From Oscillospiraceae bacterium NTUH-002-81 (lineage in GTDB: Bacteria; Bacillota; Clostridia; Lachnospirales; Lachnospiraceae): 64,000 bases of DNA. The stretch spans positions 2,410,001-2,474,000 of the forward strand of contig CP136052.1 of the NCBI GenBank assembly GCA_032620915.1. The letters are read 5' to 3'. Both the position numbers and the translations under genes were made by a program. Numbering within the stretch: position 1 is the stretch's first letter; the number at the start of each line of letters is the position of its first letter. The notes under the pieces were generated by a model. The model worked only from the letters and a program-made list of their open reading frames with translations. It did not search any database and was not told the origin of the DNA. Shown here piece after piece: positions 1 to 9,198 of this stretch.

Positions 1-99
1 GTCCAATATCAAGAATACCCAGACATTGGCCACTGGATCTGGCTCAATGCCTGGGATGAACCCGGCCTTCTCGACTGGTTGTTTTCTGTTTCCAAATAA
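1..99 (+). CDS. C-terminal end of an alpha/beta-hydrolase-like protein (partial)
   Basis: An open frame enters from the left edge and ends at TAA (97-99), giving 32 residues. It contains the pattern YPDIGHWIWLNAW followed by LLDWLFS. A Y-x-x-x-G-H-x-x-W stretch followed by a D-W-L tail is typical of the C-terminus of dienelactone-hydrolase or PHB-depolymerase-like serine esterases, where the histidine of GH completes the catalytic triad. The gene converges on rseP and its stop lies three bases from the rseP stop. The family call rests on this tail alone, so substrate and length are unknown. Confidence 0.55.
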   Translation, partial: VQYQEYPDIGHWIWLNAWDEPGLLDWLFSVSK

Positions 100-102
100 T
101 TT

Positions 103-1149
103 TTACCAGAAAATCTGGCGAATGTCGTTGAACATGACGAATACCATCAACGCCATGAGCGCTACCATACCGACCATATGGACAAAGCCTTCTTTTTCCG
201 GGTCGATGCCCTTTCCACGGATGGCCTCAAGGACGAGAAAGACCAGACGGCCGCCATCCAGCGCCGGGATGGGCAGCAGATTCATGACGCCCAGGTTGGC
301 CGACAGCAGGATCGCGATGTTGAGCATATTCAGCCACACGTAAAAGGCTCCGTCCGAACGGCTCTCCTCATACGTATCGCCGATATAGTTCACGATGCCC
401 ACCGGGCCGGACACCTCATTGGCCCCCACCTGCCCATCAAAGAGCATCCCCAGGCTTTTCAGCGTGGTGCTGATCCAGTATTTCACCTCGTAGGCACTGT
501 ATTTTAACGTGGTAACCACGCCGCCCCGGGTACGGATGCCGGAGCCGGTAAACCCAAGATAGTAATTGCCGTTCTCTGCCTGTCGGGGTGTCAGTGTCAC
601 CGTCCGTTTCTCCCCGGTCTCGCCATCCCGATAGGTCACCTCCACCGGCGCATCTGCATTTTTCTGATTCAGCTGAACGAACAGCGTCACCTCCCGGTAA
701 ACGTGGATGTTCGTGTGGTTCAAACGAAGGATCGTATCCCCTGCCTCGATGCCCGCCTCCTGTGCCGGGAACCCATCTGTCACCTTCCACACCACCGGTG
801 CGTCATAGCCGATGCTTCCCACAATAAACAGGGAAAGGATAAAGGCAAGGATAAAATTGAAAACCGGCCCGGCTGCCACCACAGCGATCCGTGCGCCCAC
901 CGGTTTATTGTTAAACGCATTGACGTCGTCGCTGTCCTCGTCCTCTCCCACCATGAGGCAGGAGCCGCCGAAAGGAAGCAGCTTGATGGAATAGCGCGTC
1001 TCTCCCCACACATGGGAAAGGAGCCGCGGGCCCATCCCCAGGGAAAATTCCGTCACGGTAATGCCGTTTTTCTTGGCCAGCAGAAAATGTCCCAGCTCAT
1101 GGAACACCACGATCAGGCTGAAAATCAGCAATGCCAGTATGATTTTCAA
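103..1149 (-). CDS. rseP: RIP/site-2 metalloprotease RseP (RasP)
   Basis: Intramembrane zinc protease that cleaves transmembrane anti-sigma factors and leftover signal peptides. The HELGH zinc motif lies at residues 17-21 in the first membrane helix. A PDZ-like domain occupies roughly residues 115-200. The second family motif, NLLPIPALDGG, lies near residues 290-300 and supplies the third zinc ligand. At 348 residues it has normal family length. The start is TTG, placed next to the dxr stop with AGGTGG as ribosome-binding site, so it is translationally coupled to dxr. It is the last gene of uppS-cdsA-dxr-rseP, an order conserved in Firmicutes. Confidence 0.95.
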   Translation of the reverse strand: MKIILALLIFSLIVVFHELGHFLLAKKNGITVTEFSLGMGPRLLSHVWGETRYSIKLLPFGGSCLMVGEDEDSDDVNAFNNKPVGARIAVVAAGPVFNFILAFILSLFIVGSIGYDAPVVWKVTDGFPAQEAGIEAGDTILRLNHTNIHVYREVTLFVQLNQKNADAPVEVTYRDGETGEKRTVTLTPRQAENGNYYLGFTGSGIRTRGGVVTTLKYSAYEVKYWISTTLKSLGMLFDGQVGANEVSGPVGIVNYIGDTYEESRSDGAFYVWLNMLNIAILLSANLGVMNLLPIPALDGGRLVFLVLEAIRGKGIDPEKEGFVHMVGMVALMALMVFVMFNDIRQIFW

Positions 1150-1150
1150 T

Positions 1151-2293
1151 CTACCACCTGCTTTCTATTCTTTCATATACTTCCCGCTCCACGCCAAGAA
1201 TATCCTCCACGGAAGGGGAAGTCAGCGTCAGATGACTGTCCATGCAGTCCTCGATGATATCCGTGATATCCAGATAACGGATCTTGCCGTCCAAAAATAA
1301 GCTCACCGCTTTTTCATTGGCCGCATTGTACACGGTAGGCATGGAACCGCCCTCCCGCAGGGCACGGTAAGCCAGCGTCAGGCCCCGGAACGTCTCTGTA
1401 TCCGGCTTTTCAAAGGTGATCTGGGAAAGCTTCCAGAAATCCAACCGGTCGCCGGGCAGATACCGCCGCTGAGGATAATACAGGGCATATTGAATAGGAA
1501 GCTTCATATCCGGTGTGCCCAGCTGGGCGATCACCGCACCGTCATCAAATTCCACCATGGAATGAATGATGCTCTGAGGCTGCACCACCACCTGGATCCG
1601 CTCGGGATCCACGTCAAACAGCCACTTCACTTCCATGACCTCCAGACCTTTGTTCACCAGGGTAGAGCTGTCAATGGTGATCTTCCGGCCCATAGACCAG
1701 TTGGGATGCTTCAGGGCATCCTCCGGCCGGATATGCTCCAGCTCCTGACGTTTTTTCCCGCGGAAGGGGCCGCCGGAAGCCGTCAGCAAAATTTTCGAAA
1801 TATGATTCTGCCGTTCCCCGTTCAGCGACTGAAAAATCGCACTGTGCTCGCTGTCCACCGGTAAAATGGACACCTTGCGCTCCTTTGCCAGCGGCATGAT
1901 GATATGGCCCGCTGTCACCAGCGTCTCTTTATTGGCCAGCGCAATATTTTTCCCTGCACGGATGGCCGCCACTGTCGGACGGATGCCGATCATGCCCACA
2001 ATGGCCGTCACCAGAATCTCCGATTCCGGAATCTGGGCCACCTCCAGAAGGCCTTCCATGCCCCAGACGATTTTCGTCGGCAGATCCCGCACCATGAGCC
2101 GCAGCTGTTTGGCATTCTCCTCACTCCATACGGCCGCCAGTTTTGGCCGGAACTCTCGGATCTGCTGCTCCAGCAGCCGGATATTGGAGCCTGCTGCCAG
2201 CGCCACCACCTTGATGTCCCGGTTATTGCGCACCACTTCCAGTGTCTGCGTTCCGATGGAACCCGTAGATCCCAGAATCGCAATTTTCTTCAT
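1151..2293 (-). CDS. dxr: 1-deoxy-D-xylulose-5-phosphate reductoisomerase
   Basis: Converts DXP to MEP with NADPH, the committed step of the non-mevalonate isoprenoid pathway. The NADPH-binding loop GSTGSIG is at residues 8-14. The metal-binding segment LPVDSEHSAIFQ lies near residue 147, and the flexible-loop region GRKITIDSSTLVNKGLEVME is present. The length (380 aa) is standard. It is preceded by a good AGGA site and followed directly by rseP. In this operon it supplies isopentenyl units that UppS turns into the lipid carrier for peptidoglycan. Confidence 0.97.
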   Translation of the reverse strand: MKKIAILGSTGSIGTQTLEVVRNNRDIKVVALAAGSNIRLLEQQIREFRPKLAAVWSEENAKQLRLMVRDLPTKIVWGMEGLLEVAQIPESEILVTAIVGMIGIRPTVAAIRAGKNIALANKETLVTAGHIIMPLAKERKVSILPVDSEHSAIFQSLNGERQNHISKILLTASGGPFRGKKRQELEHIRPEDALKHPNWSMGRKITIDSSTLVNKGLEVMEVKWLFDVDPERIQVVVQPQSIIHSMVEFDDGAVIAQLGTPDMKLPIQYALYYPQRRYLPGDRLDFWKLSQITFEKPDTETFRGLTLAYRALREGGSMPTVYNAANEKAVSLFLDGKIRYLDITDIIEDCMDSHLTLTSPSVEDILGVEREVYERIESRW

Positions 2294-2310
2294 GCTTTAT
2301 CCGTCCTTTC

Positions 2311-3117
2311 CTACAGTAAAAACGATGCCAGCGTGAAAATGATCGGCGCCGTCACAATGATACTGTCAAACCGGTCCAGAATGCCGCCGTGGCCCGGAAT
2401 GAGCGTCCCGTAATCCTTAATGTCATGATTGCGCTTGATGGCAGAAGCCGCCAGGTCGCCGATCTGGGAGATCACCGCACCTGCCGCACAGCAGATAAAA
2501 AATGCCAGCACCACCGACTGCTCTGATTCCACCAGGCCGATACGCTCTCCCACCGCGCCGTAAGCCGCACCCAGAAGGGCAGAGCCCACGATACCGCCGA
2601 TGCCGCCCTCCACGGATTTCTTCGGGCTTAAGATGGGCGCCATCTTATGTTTTCCAAACAACATGCCCACCACGTAGGCACACGTATCACAGCCCCAGGC
2701 ACAGAAAAATACCAGCCCCGTCAGGTACGCGCCGTTCTCCAGGCCCCGCAGCTGATACAGATAAGACAGCATGAACACCACGTACACCACGCCGAACAGC
2801 GCTTCCATAATGTCCTCCGTCCGGTATTTCGGATAGTCAAACACGTACACCGTCAGCAGGCAGATGAGAAAGCCCAACAGCAGCTCCTCGATATAGCCCT
2901 TACCGCCCACATACAGCACGGCATAGTACACGGCAGTGAACAGGTATCCCAAAATACCCAGGATATTTTTTTCCATATGAAATACCCGGTACAGCTCATA
3001 CAGACCGATGAAAGAGATGGCCGCCACCACGGCAAACATCACATTGCCGCCCAGGATAATGGAGGCCGCCGCCACGATCACAAGCACAATGCCGCTGATC
3101 AATCTGGTTACAAACAC
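2311..3117 (-). CDS. cdsA: Phosphatidate cytidylyltransferase CdsA
   Basis: Membrane enzyme that makes CDP-diacylglycerol from phosphatidate and CTP. The protein is strongly hydrophobic throughout (about seven to eight membrane segments). It ends with the family signature KDYGTLIPGHGGILDRFD, which carries the catalytic aspartates. The length is 268 aa. The start is GTG, five bases after the uppS stop, with AAAGGAGGAG overlapping the end of uppS, which indicates translational coupling. Confidence 0.95.
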   Translation of the reverse strand: MFVTRLISGIVLVIVAAASIILGGNVMFAVVAAISFIGLYELYRVFHMEKNILGILGYLFTAVYYAVLYVGGKGYIEELLLGFLICLLTVYVFDYPKYRTEDIMEALFGVVYVVFMLSYLYQLRGLENGAYLTGLVFFCAWGCDTCAYVVGMLFGKHKMAPILSPKKSVEGGIGGIVGSALLGAAYGAVGERIGLVESEQSVVLAFFICCAAGAVISQIGDLAASAIKRNHDIKDYGTLIPGHGGILDRFDSIIVTAPIIFTLASFLL

Positions 3118-3119
3118 CG

Positions 3120-3827
3120 CTACTCCTCCTTTACCCCGCCATATCTTCTGTCCCTGCTATTATATTTCTCAATGGCCTCCGCCAATTCCTCTTTTGTAAA
3201 ATCCGGCCAGGGCGTATTCGTAAAATAAAACTCCGTGTAGGCCAGCTGCCACATAAGGAAGTTGGACAGCCGCAGCTCCCCGCTGGTGCGGATGAGCAGA
3301 TCCGGATCCGGAATGCCTGCGGTATCCAGATAATTGGAAATGGTTTTCTCCGTCACCGAGGTGGGATCCAGTTTCCCCGCTGCCACATCCTCCGAGATGT
3401 GCCGCACCGCCCGGGCGATCTCATCCCGGCTGCCATAATTGATGGCAATGGTAAAATTCAGGCCATCGTTGTCTTTGGATGCCTCCTCCAGCTCCCGGAT
3501 CCGTGTCTGGATATCGGGATCCAGACCGGTCTTGTCACCGATGACCCGCACCTTCATCCGGTTCTTCTTCGCGGTGTTCAGGCAGGTCTTCATATAATTG
3601 CGAAGCAGCGTCATCAGCGCGTCCACTTCTCCCTTGGGCCGGGACCAGTTTTCCGTGGAAAACGCATACACCGTCAGGTATTTGATACCCATTTTGTAAG
3701 CATCCTCACAGATGCGTTCCACGTTCTTGCTTCCCTGGGCGTGCCCGTAATTGCGGGGCATTCCCTTGCTCTTGGCCCAGCGGCCGTTTCCATCCAGAAT
3801 AATCGCAACATGCTGCGGTACATTCAT
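3120..3827 (-). CDS. uppS: Isoprenyl (undecaprenyl) diphosphate synthase UppS
   Basis: Condenses isopentenyl units into undecaprenyl diphosphate, the lipid carrier for wall polymers. The N-terminal motif HVAIILDGNGRWAK carries the catalytic Asp, and RTSGELRLSNF with the following TEFYFTNTPWPDF is the C-terminal family signature. I place the start at MNVPQHVAI because GGAGGAG sits at ideal spacing upstream; the frame stays open for 16 further codons that do not look coding. The gene begins shortly after the terminator-like hairpin that follows frr. Confidence 0.95.
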   Translation of the reverse strand: MNVPQHVAIILDGNGRWAKSKGMPRNYGHAQGSKNVERICEDAYKMGIKYLTVYAFSTENWSRPKGEVDALMTLLRNYMKTCLNTAKKNRMKVRVIGDKTGLDPDIQTRIRELEEASKDNDGLNFTIAINYGSRDEIARAVRHISEDVAAGKLDPTSVTEKTISNYLDTAGIPDPDLLIRTSGELRLSNFLMWQLAYTEFYFTNTPWPDFTKEELAEAIEKYNSRDRRYGGVKEE

Positions 3828-3854
3828 GTCTTTCTCCTCCTCATCCCTGCAATC

Positions 3855-3892
3855 GAAAACAAGGGGGCAGCGCATGTGTGACTGCCCCCTTA
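3855..3892 (-). terminator. Hairpin terminator between frr and uppS
   Basis: On the minus strand, AAGGGGGCAG pairs with CTGCCCCCTT around an 11-base loop, followed by GTTTTC. It lies 15 bases after the frr stop and about 30 bases before the uppS start, so it may let only part of the pyrH-frr transcription reach uppS. The U-tract is short, so termination is probably partial. Confidence 0.75.
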
Positions 3893-3906
3893 CGATCTGT
3901 TCTGTC

Positions 3907-4459
3907 CTATACGGTCATGATCTCCTTGGATTTCTCTTCGATCTCTTTGTCGATATTGGCAATGAACTTGTCTGTCATCTTCTGCAGCTGTCCCTCCAGA
4001 TCCTTGATCTGATCCTCGGAAACCTCTGTTCCCTTCAGCTTCTTGAAAGCATCGTTGCCGTCACGACGGATGTTGCGGACTGCAACCTTGGCAGCCTCAC
4101 CCTTCTTCTTCACATCCTTTGCCAGCTCTTTTTCTGCGCTCCTCGGTGAGCTCCGGGAAGATCAGGCGGATCACCTTACCGTCATTGTTCGGGTTGATGC
4201 CGATATCAGACGTCATGATCTCCTTCTCAATGGCTTTGATCAGACTGGACTCCCAGGGCTGGATCTGGATCATTCTTGCCTCCGGCACAGTCACATTCGC
4301 CAGCTGCTGGATCGGTGTGGGGGTTCCGTAATAATCAACTCTGAGCTTGTCCAGCACGTGAGGGTTCGCACGTCCTGCACGGATCGCTGCGAATTCCTTC
4401 ACCAATCCGTCATAGGTCTTCGTCATCTTGCTCTCATATACCGCTAACTTCTCATCCAT
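3907..4459 (-). CDS. frr: Ribosome recycling factor (broken by a 1-base insertion)
   Basis: RRF splits post-termination ribosomes together with EF-G. The upstream frame starts MDEKLAVYESKM after a strong AGGAGG site and runs to the FPELTEERRK region. The downstream frame continues with KKKGEAAKVAVRNIRRDGND to the end. Removing one base from the T5 run at 4129-4133 (A5 on the coding strand) joins the two into a normal RRF of about 184 residues with the expected RRKELAKDVKKKGE join. RRF is essential, so a sequencing error is the likeliest cause. The gene sits 17 bases after pyrH. Confidence 0.93.
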
Positions 4460-4475
4460 AATAAGTCCTCCTGTT

Positions 4476-5171
4476 TTACACGGTCACCTTGGTTCCCGTA
4501 AATGTGCCTTTCACTGCATTGACAATGCCGTCCTCGGCGTTCAGGCCGAATACGTACATCGGCATGTGGTTCTCCATACACATGATGGACGCCGTCATAT
4601 CCACCACCTGAAGCTTCTTGTCGATCACTTCCTGGATGGATACCTCGTCATACTTCTTCGCATCGGGGTTCGTCTTCGGGTCACTGTCGTACACGCCGTC
4701 CACTGCTTTGGCAAGATAGATGGCCTCCGCCTCGATCTCGATGGCCCGCAGCACTGTGGTCGTATCCGTGGAAAAATACGGATGTCCCGTGCCGCCTGCA
4801 AAGAAGGTCACGATGCCTTTCTCAAAATACTTCATCACACGATCCTTGGAAAACAGCTTCGTCATCGTACCGCATTCAAAGGGGGTGAGGATCTGGGTCT
4901 TCATGCCCACATACCGGAAAATCTCCGACACATAAATACAGTTCATCACCGTTGCCAGCATACCGATCTGGTCTGCCTTCGTCCGGTCGATGGTCTGGCT
5001 GGAACGACCTCTCCAGAAGTTGCCGCCGCCGATGACGATGGACACCTCCATGCCGTCATCCACCAGCTCTTTCACCTGCTTCGCAACGCCGATGACCGTC
5101 GCCTCGTCAAATCCTGTCTTCTTATCTCCTGCAAGCGCTTCACCGCTCAATTTCAGTAAAATACGTTTCAT
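4476..5171 (-). CDS. pyrH: UMP kinase PyrH
   Basis: Phosphorylates UMP to UDP; bacterial type, amino-acid-kinase fold, hexameric. It starts MKRILLKLSGEALAG, the phosphate-binding Lys/Gly loop of the family. Further motifs are VIGGGNFWRGR near residues 46-56 and FFAGGTGHPYFSTDTT, the GTP/UTP-responsive region. The length of 231 aa is normal. It is the first gene of the pyrH-frr unit, with its own sigma-A promoter just upstream. Confidence 0.97.
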   Translation of the reverse strand: MKRILLKLSGEALAGDKKTGFDEATVIGVAKQVKELVDDGMEVSIVIGGGNFWRGRSSQTIDRTKADQIGMLATVMNCIYVSEIFRYVGMKTQILTPFECGTMTKLFSKDRVMKYFEKGIVTFFAGGTGHPYFSTDTTTVLRAIEIEAEAIYLAKAVDGVYDSDPKTNPDAKKYDEVSIQEVIDKKLQVVDMTASIMCMENHMPMYVFGLNAEDGIVNAVKGTFTGTKVTV

Positions 5172-5208
5172 TTGAACAATTCTCCTGATTCTGTCATTTA
5201 ATAGTTTT

Positions 5209-5236
5209 ATTTTACCATATATTCGGAAAATTTCAA
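5209..5236 (-). promoter_or_regulatory. Predicted sigma-A promoter of pyrH-frr
   Basis: On the minus strand, TTGAAA (5231-5236) and TAAAAT (5209-5214) are separated by 16 bases in an AT-rich stretch, 38 bases upstream of the pyrH start. Confidence 0.6.
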
Positions 5237-5316
5237 CCCGCCGGAACGATTAATTGTTCATACCTGTTTTCAGGAAATCCCAACTGTTTTCCTTCCACCT
5301 GATCGTGATCGGATCA

Positions 5317-5380
5317 TTAAAAAATCCCCGCCAGCCGCCTCTGGTTTTCACCAGTCCACAGCCATCGGGGATTTTCTTTT
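5317..5380 (-). terminator. Terminator after purB
   Basis: On the minus strand, AAAATCCCCG pairs with CGGGGATTTT and is followed by a T run. An inner CTGGT/ACCAG helix extends the structure. It lies directly after the purB stop and isolates purF-purB from the pyrH promoter. Confidence 0.85.
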
Positions 5381-5394
5381 TTGTATCGCTTTGT

Positions 5395-6829
5395 TTATAC
5401 GTTGATCTCTGCCTTGACGCCCAGCAGTTCTTTGTTCTCTTCCAGCACCGGGCGGACAAAGTTCTTCAAATATGCGTCTACCTGCACCTGGGATCTGCCG
5501 GTGTATTTGGACGGATCCATGGTCTTGGCCAGCTCTTCCTCGGTCATGCGGAAGGCCGGATCTGCGGCGATGAGCTCCAGCAGGTTGTTGTCGCCGCCGT
5601 TGACTTTGACGTTCTTGCCTGCTTCCATGGACAGGGTACGGATCTTCTCGTGCATTTCCTGACGGTCGCCGCCTGCTTTCACCGCATCCATCATGATGTT
5701 CTCGGTTGCCATGAAGGGCAGCTCGGCGCGGAGGTGTTTCTCCACAACCTTCGGATATACCACCAGACCGTCTACCACGTTGAGGCACAGATCCAGGATG
5801 CCGTCGATGGCAAGGAAGCCCTCAGCGATGCTCAGCCGCTTGTTGGCGGAGTCGTCCAGTGTCCGCTCAAACCACTGGGTTGCGGAGGTGATGGCCGGAT
5901 TCAGGGCGTCGATCATGACGTAGCGGGACAGGGATGCGATCCGCTCGCTGCGCATGGGGTTGCGCTTGTATGCCATGGCGGAGGAACCGATCTGGTTTTT
6001 CTCAAAGGGCTCTTCCACCTCTTTTAAATGCTGTAACAGACGGATGTCGTTGGACATCTTGTGGGCGCTGGCTGCGATGCCTGCCACCACGTTCATGACG
6101 CGGGTGTCCACCTTCCGGGAGTAGGTCTGGCCGGATACCGGATAGCAGGCGGTGAAGCCCATTTTCTGTGCGATCATGGGATCGATCTTATCAATTTTTT
6201 TCCTGATCGCCGTCAAACAGCTCCAGGAAGCTTGCCTGGGTGCCGGTGGTTCCCTTGGAACCCAGCAGCTTCAGGCTGCCCAGCACATAATTCAAGTCAT
6301 CCAAATCCATCATAAACTCATTGAGCCACAGGGTGGCACGTTTTCCCACGGTGGTGGGCTGTGCAGGCTGGAAGTGGGTGAAAGCCAGGGTGGGCTGTGC
6401 CTTATATTTGTCTGCAAAGTTTGCCAGCTCAGCGATGACGTTGACCAGCTTTTTGCGCACCAGCTTCAGCGCCTCTGCCATGATGATGATGTCGGTGTTG
6501 TCTCCCACGTAGCAGGAGGTTGCTCCCAGATGGATGATGCCCTTTGCCTTGGGGCACTGCACGCCGTAAGCGTATACATGGGACATGACATCGTGACGCA
6601 CCAGTTTTTCCCGCTCCTGGGCCACTTCATAGTTGATGTCCTCGGCGTGGGCCTTCAGCTCCTCGATCTGCTCCTCTGTGATGGGCAGTCCCAGCTCCCG
6701 CTCGGTCTCTGCCAGGGCGATCCACAGTTTTCTCCATGTACGGAACTTCATATCCGGGGAAAAAATGTACTGCATTTCCCGGCTTGCATACCGCTCAGAA
6801 AGCGGGCTTACATATCTGTCTTTCATCAT
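5395..6829 (-). CDS. purB: Adenylosuccinate lyase (broken by a 1-base insertion)
   Basis: Catalyses two steps of purine synthesis: SAICAR to AICAR and adenylosuccinate to AMP. The first frame begins [16 protein letters not shown] after GGAG and ends in [12 protein letters not shown]. The second continues with [14 protein letters not shown] and includes the fumarase/lyase signature [11 protein letters not shown] with its catalytic flexible loop. Deleting one base from the T7 run at 6195-6201 fuses them into about 477 residues, the normal size. Everything except that join is intact, so I read it as a sequencing error. It is co-transcribed with purF. Confidence 0.94.
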
Positions 6830-6889
6830 CCATTCTCCTTCTATCGTCTCATTTTCACATCAGGTCTCTTCCCGACTACTTTATCTTTC

Positions 6890-8341
6890 TTATCGCTGGT
6901 ACTCGCCCCGGATATCTTCCGTCGGCGGTTCCATGGGATATTTTCCTGTGAAACATCCGGTACAGATGCCTCTTCCTTCCACCATCTCGCTTAAGCGCTC
7001 TACCCGCAGGTACCCCAGGCTGTCTGCGCCCAGGATCTGGCGGATGTCCTCAATGGAACGGTTGTAGGCGATGAGCTGCTCCCGCTCCGGGATGTCTGTG
7101 CCAAAGTAGCAGGGCCATAGGAACGGCGGTGAACTGATCCGCACATGCACCTCAGTGGCGCCGGCTTTTTTCAGCATGCTGACGATCTGGTCGCTGGTGG
7201 TGCCCCGGACGATGGAATCATCGATCATGATGACCCGCTTGCCGTCCACGGCTTCCTTCAACACGTTTAATTTCACGCGGACACTGGATTCCCGGCTGCT
7301 CTGCTTGGGCTTGATGAACGTTCTGCCCACATAGCTGTTCTTGACGAAAGCCGTGCCGTAGGGAATACCGGACTGCTGGGAATAGCCGAGCGCCGCCGCA
7401 TTGCCTGACTCCGGTACGCCCACCACCAGGTCTGCGTCCACCGGGGAATCCATGGCCAGGTATCTGCCCGCCATGATCCGGGTGTGGTACACACTGATGC
7501 CGTCCATGATCGTATCCGGTCTTGCAAAATAAATATATTCAAACACGCAGCGCGCCTGTTTTTCCCGGTCGATGCGCAGGCTGAAATCAGACTGGATGCC
7601 GCCATCCGGGGAAATGGTCACGATCTCTCCCGGCTCCACGTCCCGGACGAATTCTGCACCCAGCGTATCCAGCGCACATGTCTCGGACACGATGAAATAC
7701 GCATTGTCCCGCTTGCCGATGCAAAGGGGCTTGAATCCAAAGGGATCCCGCACGCCCATGAGCTTTCTGGGGGACATGATGACCAGGGAATAGGCGCCCT
7801 TGATCTTCTTACAGGCTCTGGACACCGCCTCCTCCGCCGTCTTGCTGGTGACACGCTCTCTGGCGATGTGGTAGGCGATCACCTCCGAGTCGATGGTCGT
7901 CTGGAAAATCGCACCGGAATATTCCAGCTCCCGGCGAAGCTCCGGCGCATTGATCAGGTTGCCGTTGTGGGCCAGACCCAGCGTTCCCTTGATGTAATTG
8001 AGCACCAGCGGCTGGGCATTTTCCCGGGTACTGCTGCCCGCTGTGGAATAGCGCACATGGCCGACACCGATGTTGCCCTTAAGGCCCGCCAGGATCTCCG
8101 GCGTGAACACTTCATTTACCAGTCCCATATCTCTGTGGGAAGACACCTTTCCCTTCGGACCGCTGGTGTCGCTCACCGCGATACCGCAGCTCTCCTGCCC
8201 TCTGTGCTGCAGGGCAAACAATCCGTAATAGATGGAAGAGGCCACATCATTGCCGTCAAAATCATACATGCCGAATACGCCGCACTCCTCATGCAGTGCA
8301 TCCGAATACTCCATCTGCTCGTAAATCTGCTCTTTTTTCAT
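6890..8341 (-). CDS. purF: Amidophosphoribosyltransferase PurF
   Basis: First committed enzyme of purine synthesis, moving the glutamine amide onto PRPP. I start at MKKEQIYEQM, which leaves a 19-residue propeptide before Cys20 of EECGVFG, the glutaminase nucleophile exposed by processing in Bacillus-type enzymes. The PRPP-binding motif VIMIDDSIVRGTTSDQ is present. Cysteines in the C-terminal region (ICTGCFTGKYP) fit the Fe-S type of PurF. The open frame extends 26 codons upstream through the promoter region, but those codons do not look coding. Confidence 0.95.
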   Translation of the reverse strand: MKKEQIYEQMEYSDALHEECGVFGMYDFDGNDVASSIYYGLFALQHRGQESCGIAVSDTSGPKGKVSSHRDMGLVNEVFTPEILAGLKGNIGVGHVRYSTAGSSTRENAQPLVLNYIKGTLGLAHNGNLINAPELRRELEYSGAIFQTTIDSEVIAYHIARERVTSKTAEEAVSRACKKIKGAYSLVIMSPRKLMGVRDPFGFKPLCIGKRDNAYFIVSETCALDTLGAEFVRDVEPGEIVTISPDGGIQSDFSLRIDREKQARCVFEYIYFARPDTIMDGISVYHTRIMAGRYLAMDSPVDADLVVGVPESGNAAALGYSQQSGIPYGTAFVKNSYVGRTFIKPKQSSRESSVRVKLNVLKEAVDGKRVIMIDDSIVRGTTSDQIVSMLKKAGATEVHVRISSPPFLWPCYFGTDIPEREQLIAYNRSIEDIRQILGADSLGYLRVERLSEMVEGRGICTGCFTGKYPMEPPTEDIRGEYQR

Positions 8342-8390
8342 TCTAACCAATGCCCTTTCGTAACGTCTCCGCAATGTCCAGTTTACGCAA

Positions 8391-8419
8391 ATTATATAAT
8401 AACTTTTTTCAAAAAGCAA
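8391..8419 (-). promoter_or_regulatory. Predicted sigma-A promoter of purF-purB
   Basis: On the minus strand, TTGCTT (8414-8419) and a perfect TATAAT (8391-8396) are separated by 17 bases. The -10 box is 50 bases upstream of the chosen purF start. No PurR box or guanine riboswitch is visible in the short leader. Confidence 0.7.
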
Positions 8420-8424
8420 CAGGT

Positions 8425-9180
8425 TCAGCTGTTCTCCCTGTCATACTCCCGTTTCAGTTCTACCACGGGCAGGCTTTTTTTCTCCGGCACAATGGCTTCC
8501 GCCTCCCCGAGAAACGAGAAGATCTCTCCCTCCGAAAAGCCCTCGAAGGCCGCCCGCTTCGTAAACTCCTCCCGGGGGACCATCAAGTAAAGTGCCCCCA
8601 GCAGCGCCTGTCCCGACGCCTCGCTCCGGAGCTCCTCATGGGCCTTTTTCATACAGGAAAACGCCTCATCAAACAGGTACAGGGCGGCGTAGGCCAGCCC
8701 CTTATTGTTCCACACATTTCCGTAAAAATCACCGGTCAGCTCCTGGTTTTTGCGCATCCCCAGGATCTGGTTGTACATGCCGATGGCCCGGCGGTATTTC
8801 CGGTCGCCCAGAAAATAATCGCCTTTCTGTTTCAGCCGCTCCATCTCCGACACATGCTCCATGCCGTCCAGAAACCGGGTCAGCTGCTCGATCTCCGCCC
8901 GGGTGCAGTACCCGGTGTTGGTCAGCAGGATCTCCATAAAATTCCGCAGGGATTTTCCCCGGTAATACTCCGCATAGAGAAGCTTGGCAAGCCGGGGCAT
9001 CAGAAGCTGCCTGTCCACCCAATCGCACAGATCCTCGCAGAAAAAGCCGCTGTCCAGCAGCCACACATAGCTGCTCACATAGTAGCACAGCTCCTCGATG
9101 GTCCAGATCCGGATGCCCACTGCTTCTATATAATAAGGCCTGGCGGCCTTTTTTTCATGGCATAAAATATATCCGCTCAT
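8425..9180 (-). CDS. Uncharacterised TPR-like helical protein
   Basis: Soluble, 251 residues, mostly alpha-helical, with no signal peptide or membrane segment. Residues about 135-205 read as two to three TPR-like helical pairs (KQKGDYFLGDRKYRRAIGMY, then NNKGLAYAALYLFDEAFSCM). The N-terminal half (WTIEELCYYVSSYVWLL) is aromatic-rich and unlike common families. It starts after AGGAGG at good spacing and is the last gene of the three-gene operon with the two proteins upstream, which suggests a joint complex. I do not recognise a function; an adaptor or co-chaperone role is only inference from the TPR-like helices and the Hsp70-fold-like neighbour. Confidence 0.8.
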   Translation of the reverse strand: MSGYILCHEKKAARPYYIEAVGIRIWTIEELCYYVSSYVWLLDSGFFCEDLCDWVDRQLLMPRLAKLLYAEYYRGKSLRNFMEILLTNTGYCTRAEIEQLTRFLDGMEHVSEMERLKQKGDYFLGDRKYRRAIGMYNQILGMRKNQELTGDFYGNVWNNKGLAYAALYLFDEAFSCMKKAHEELRSEASGQALLGALYLMVPREEFTKRAAFEGFSEGEIFSFLGEAEAIVPEKKSLPVVELKREYDRENS

Positions 9181-9198
9181 CCACCCATTCCTCCTGTG

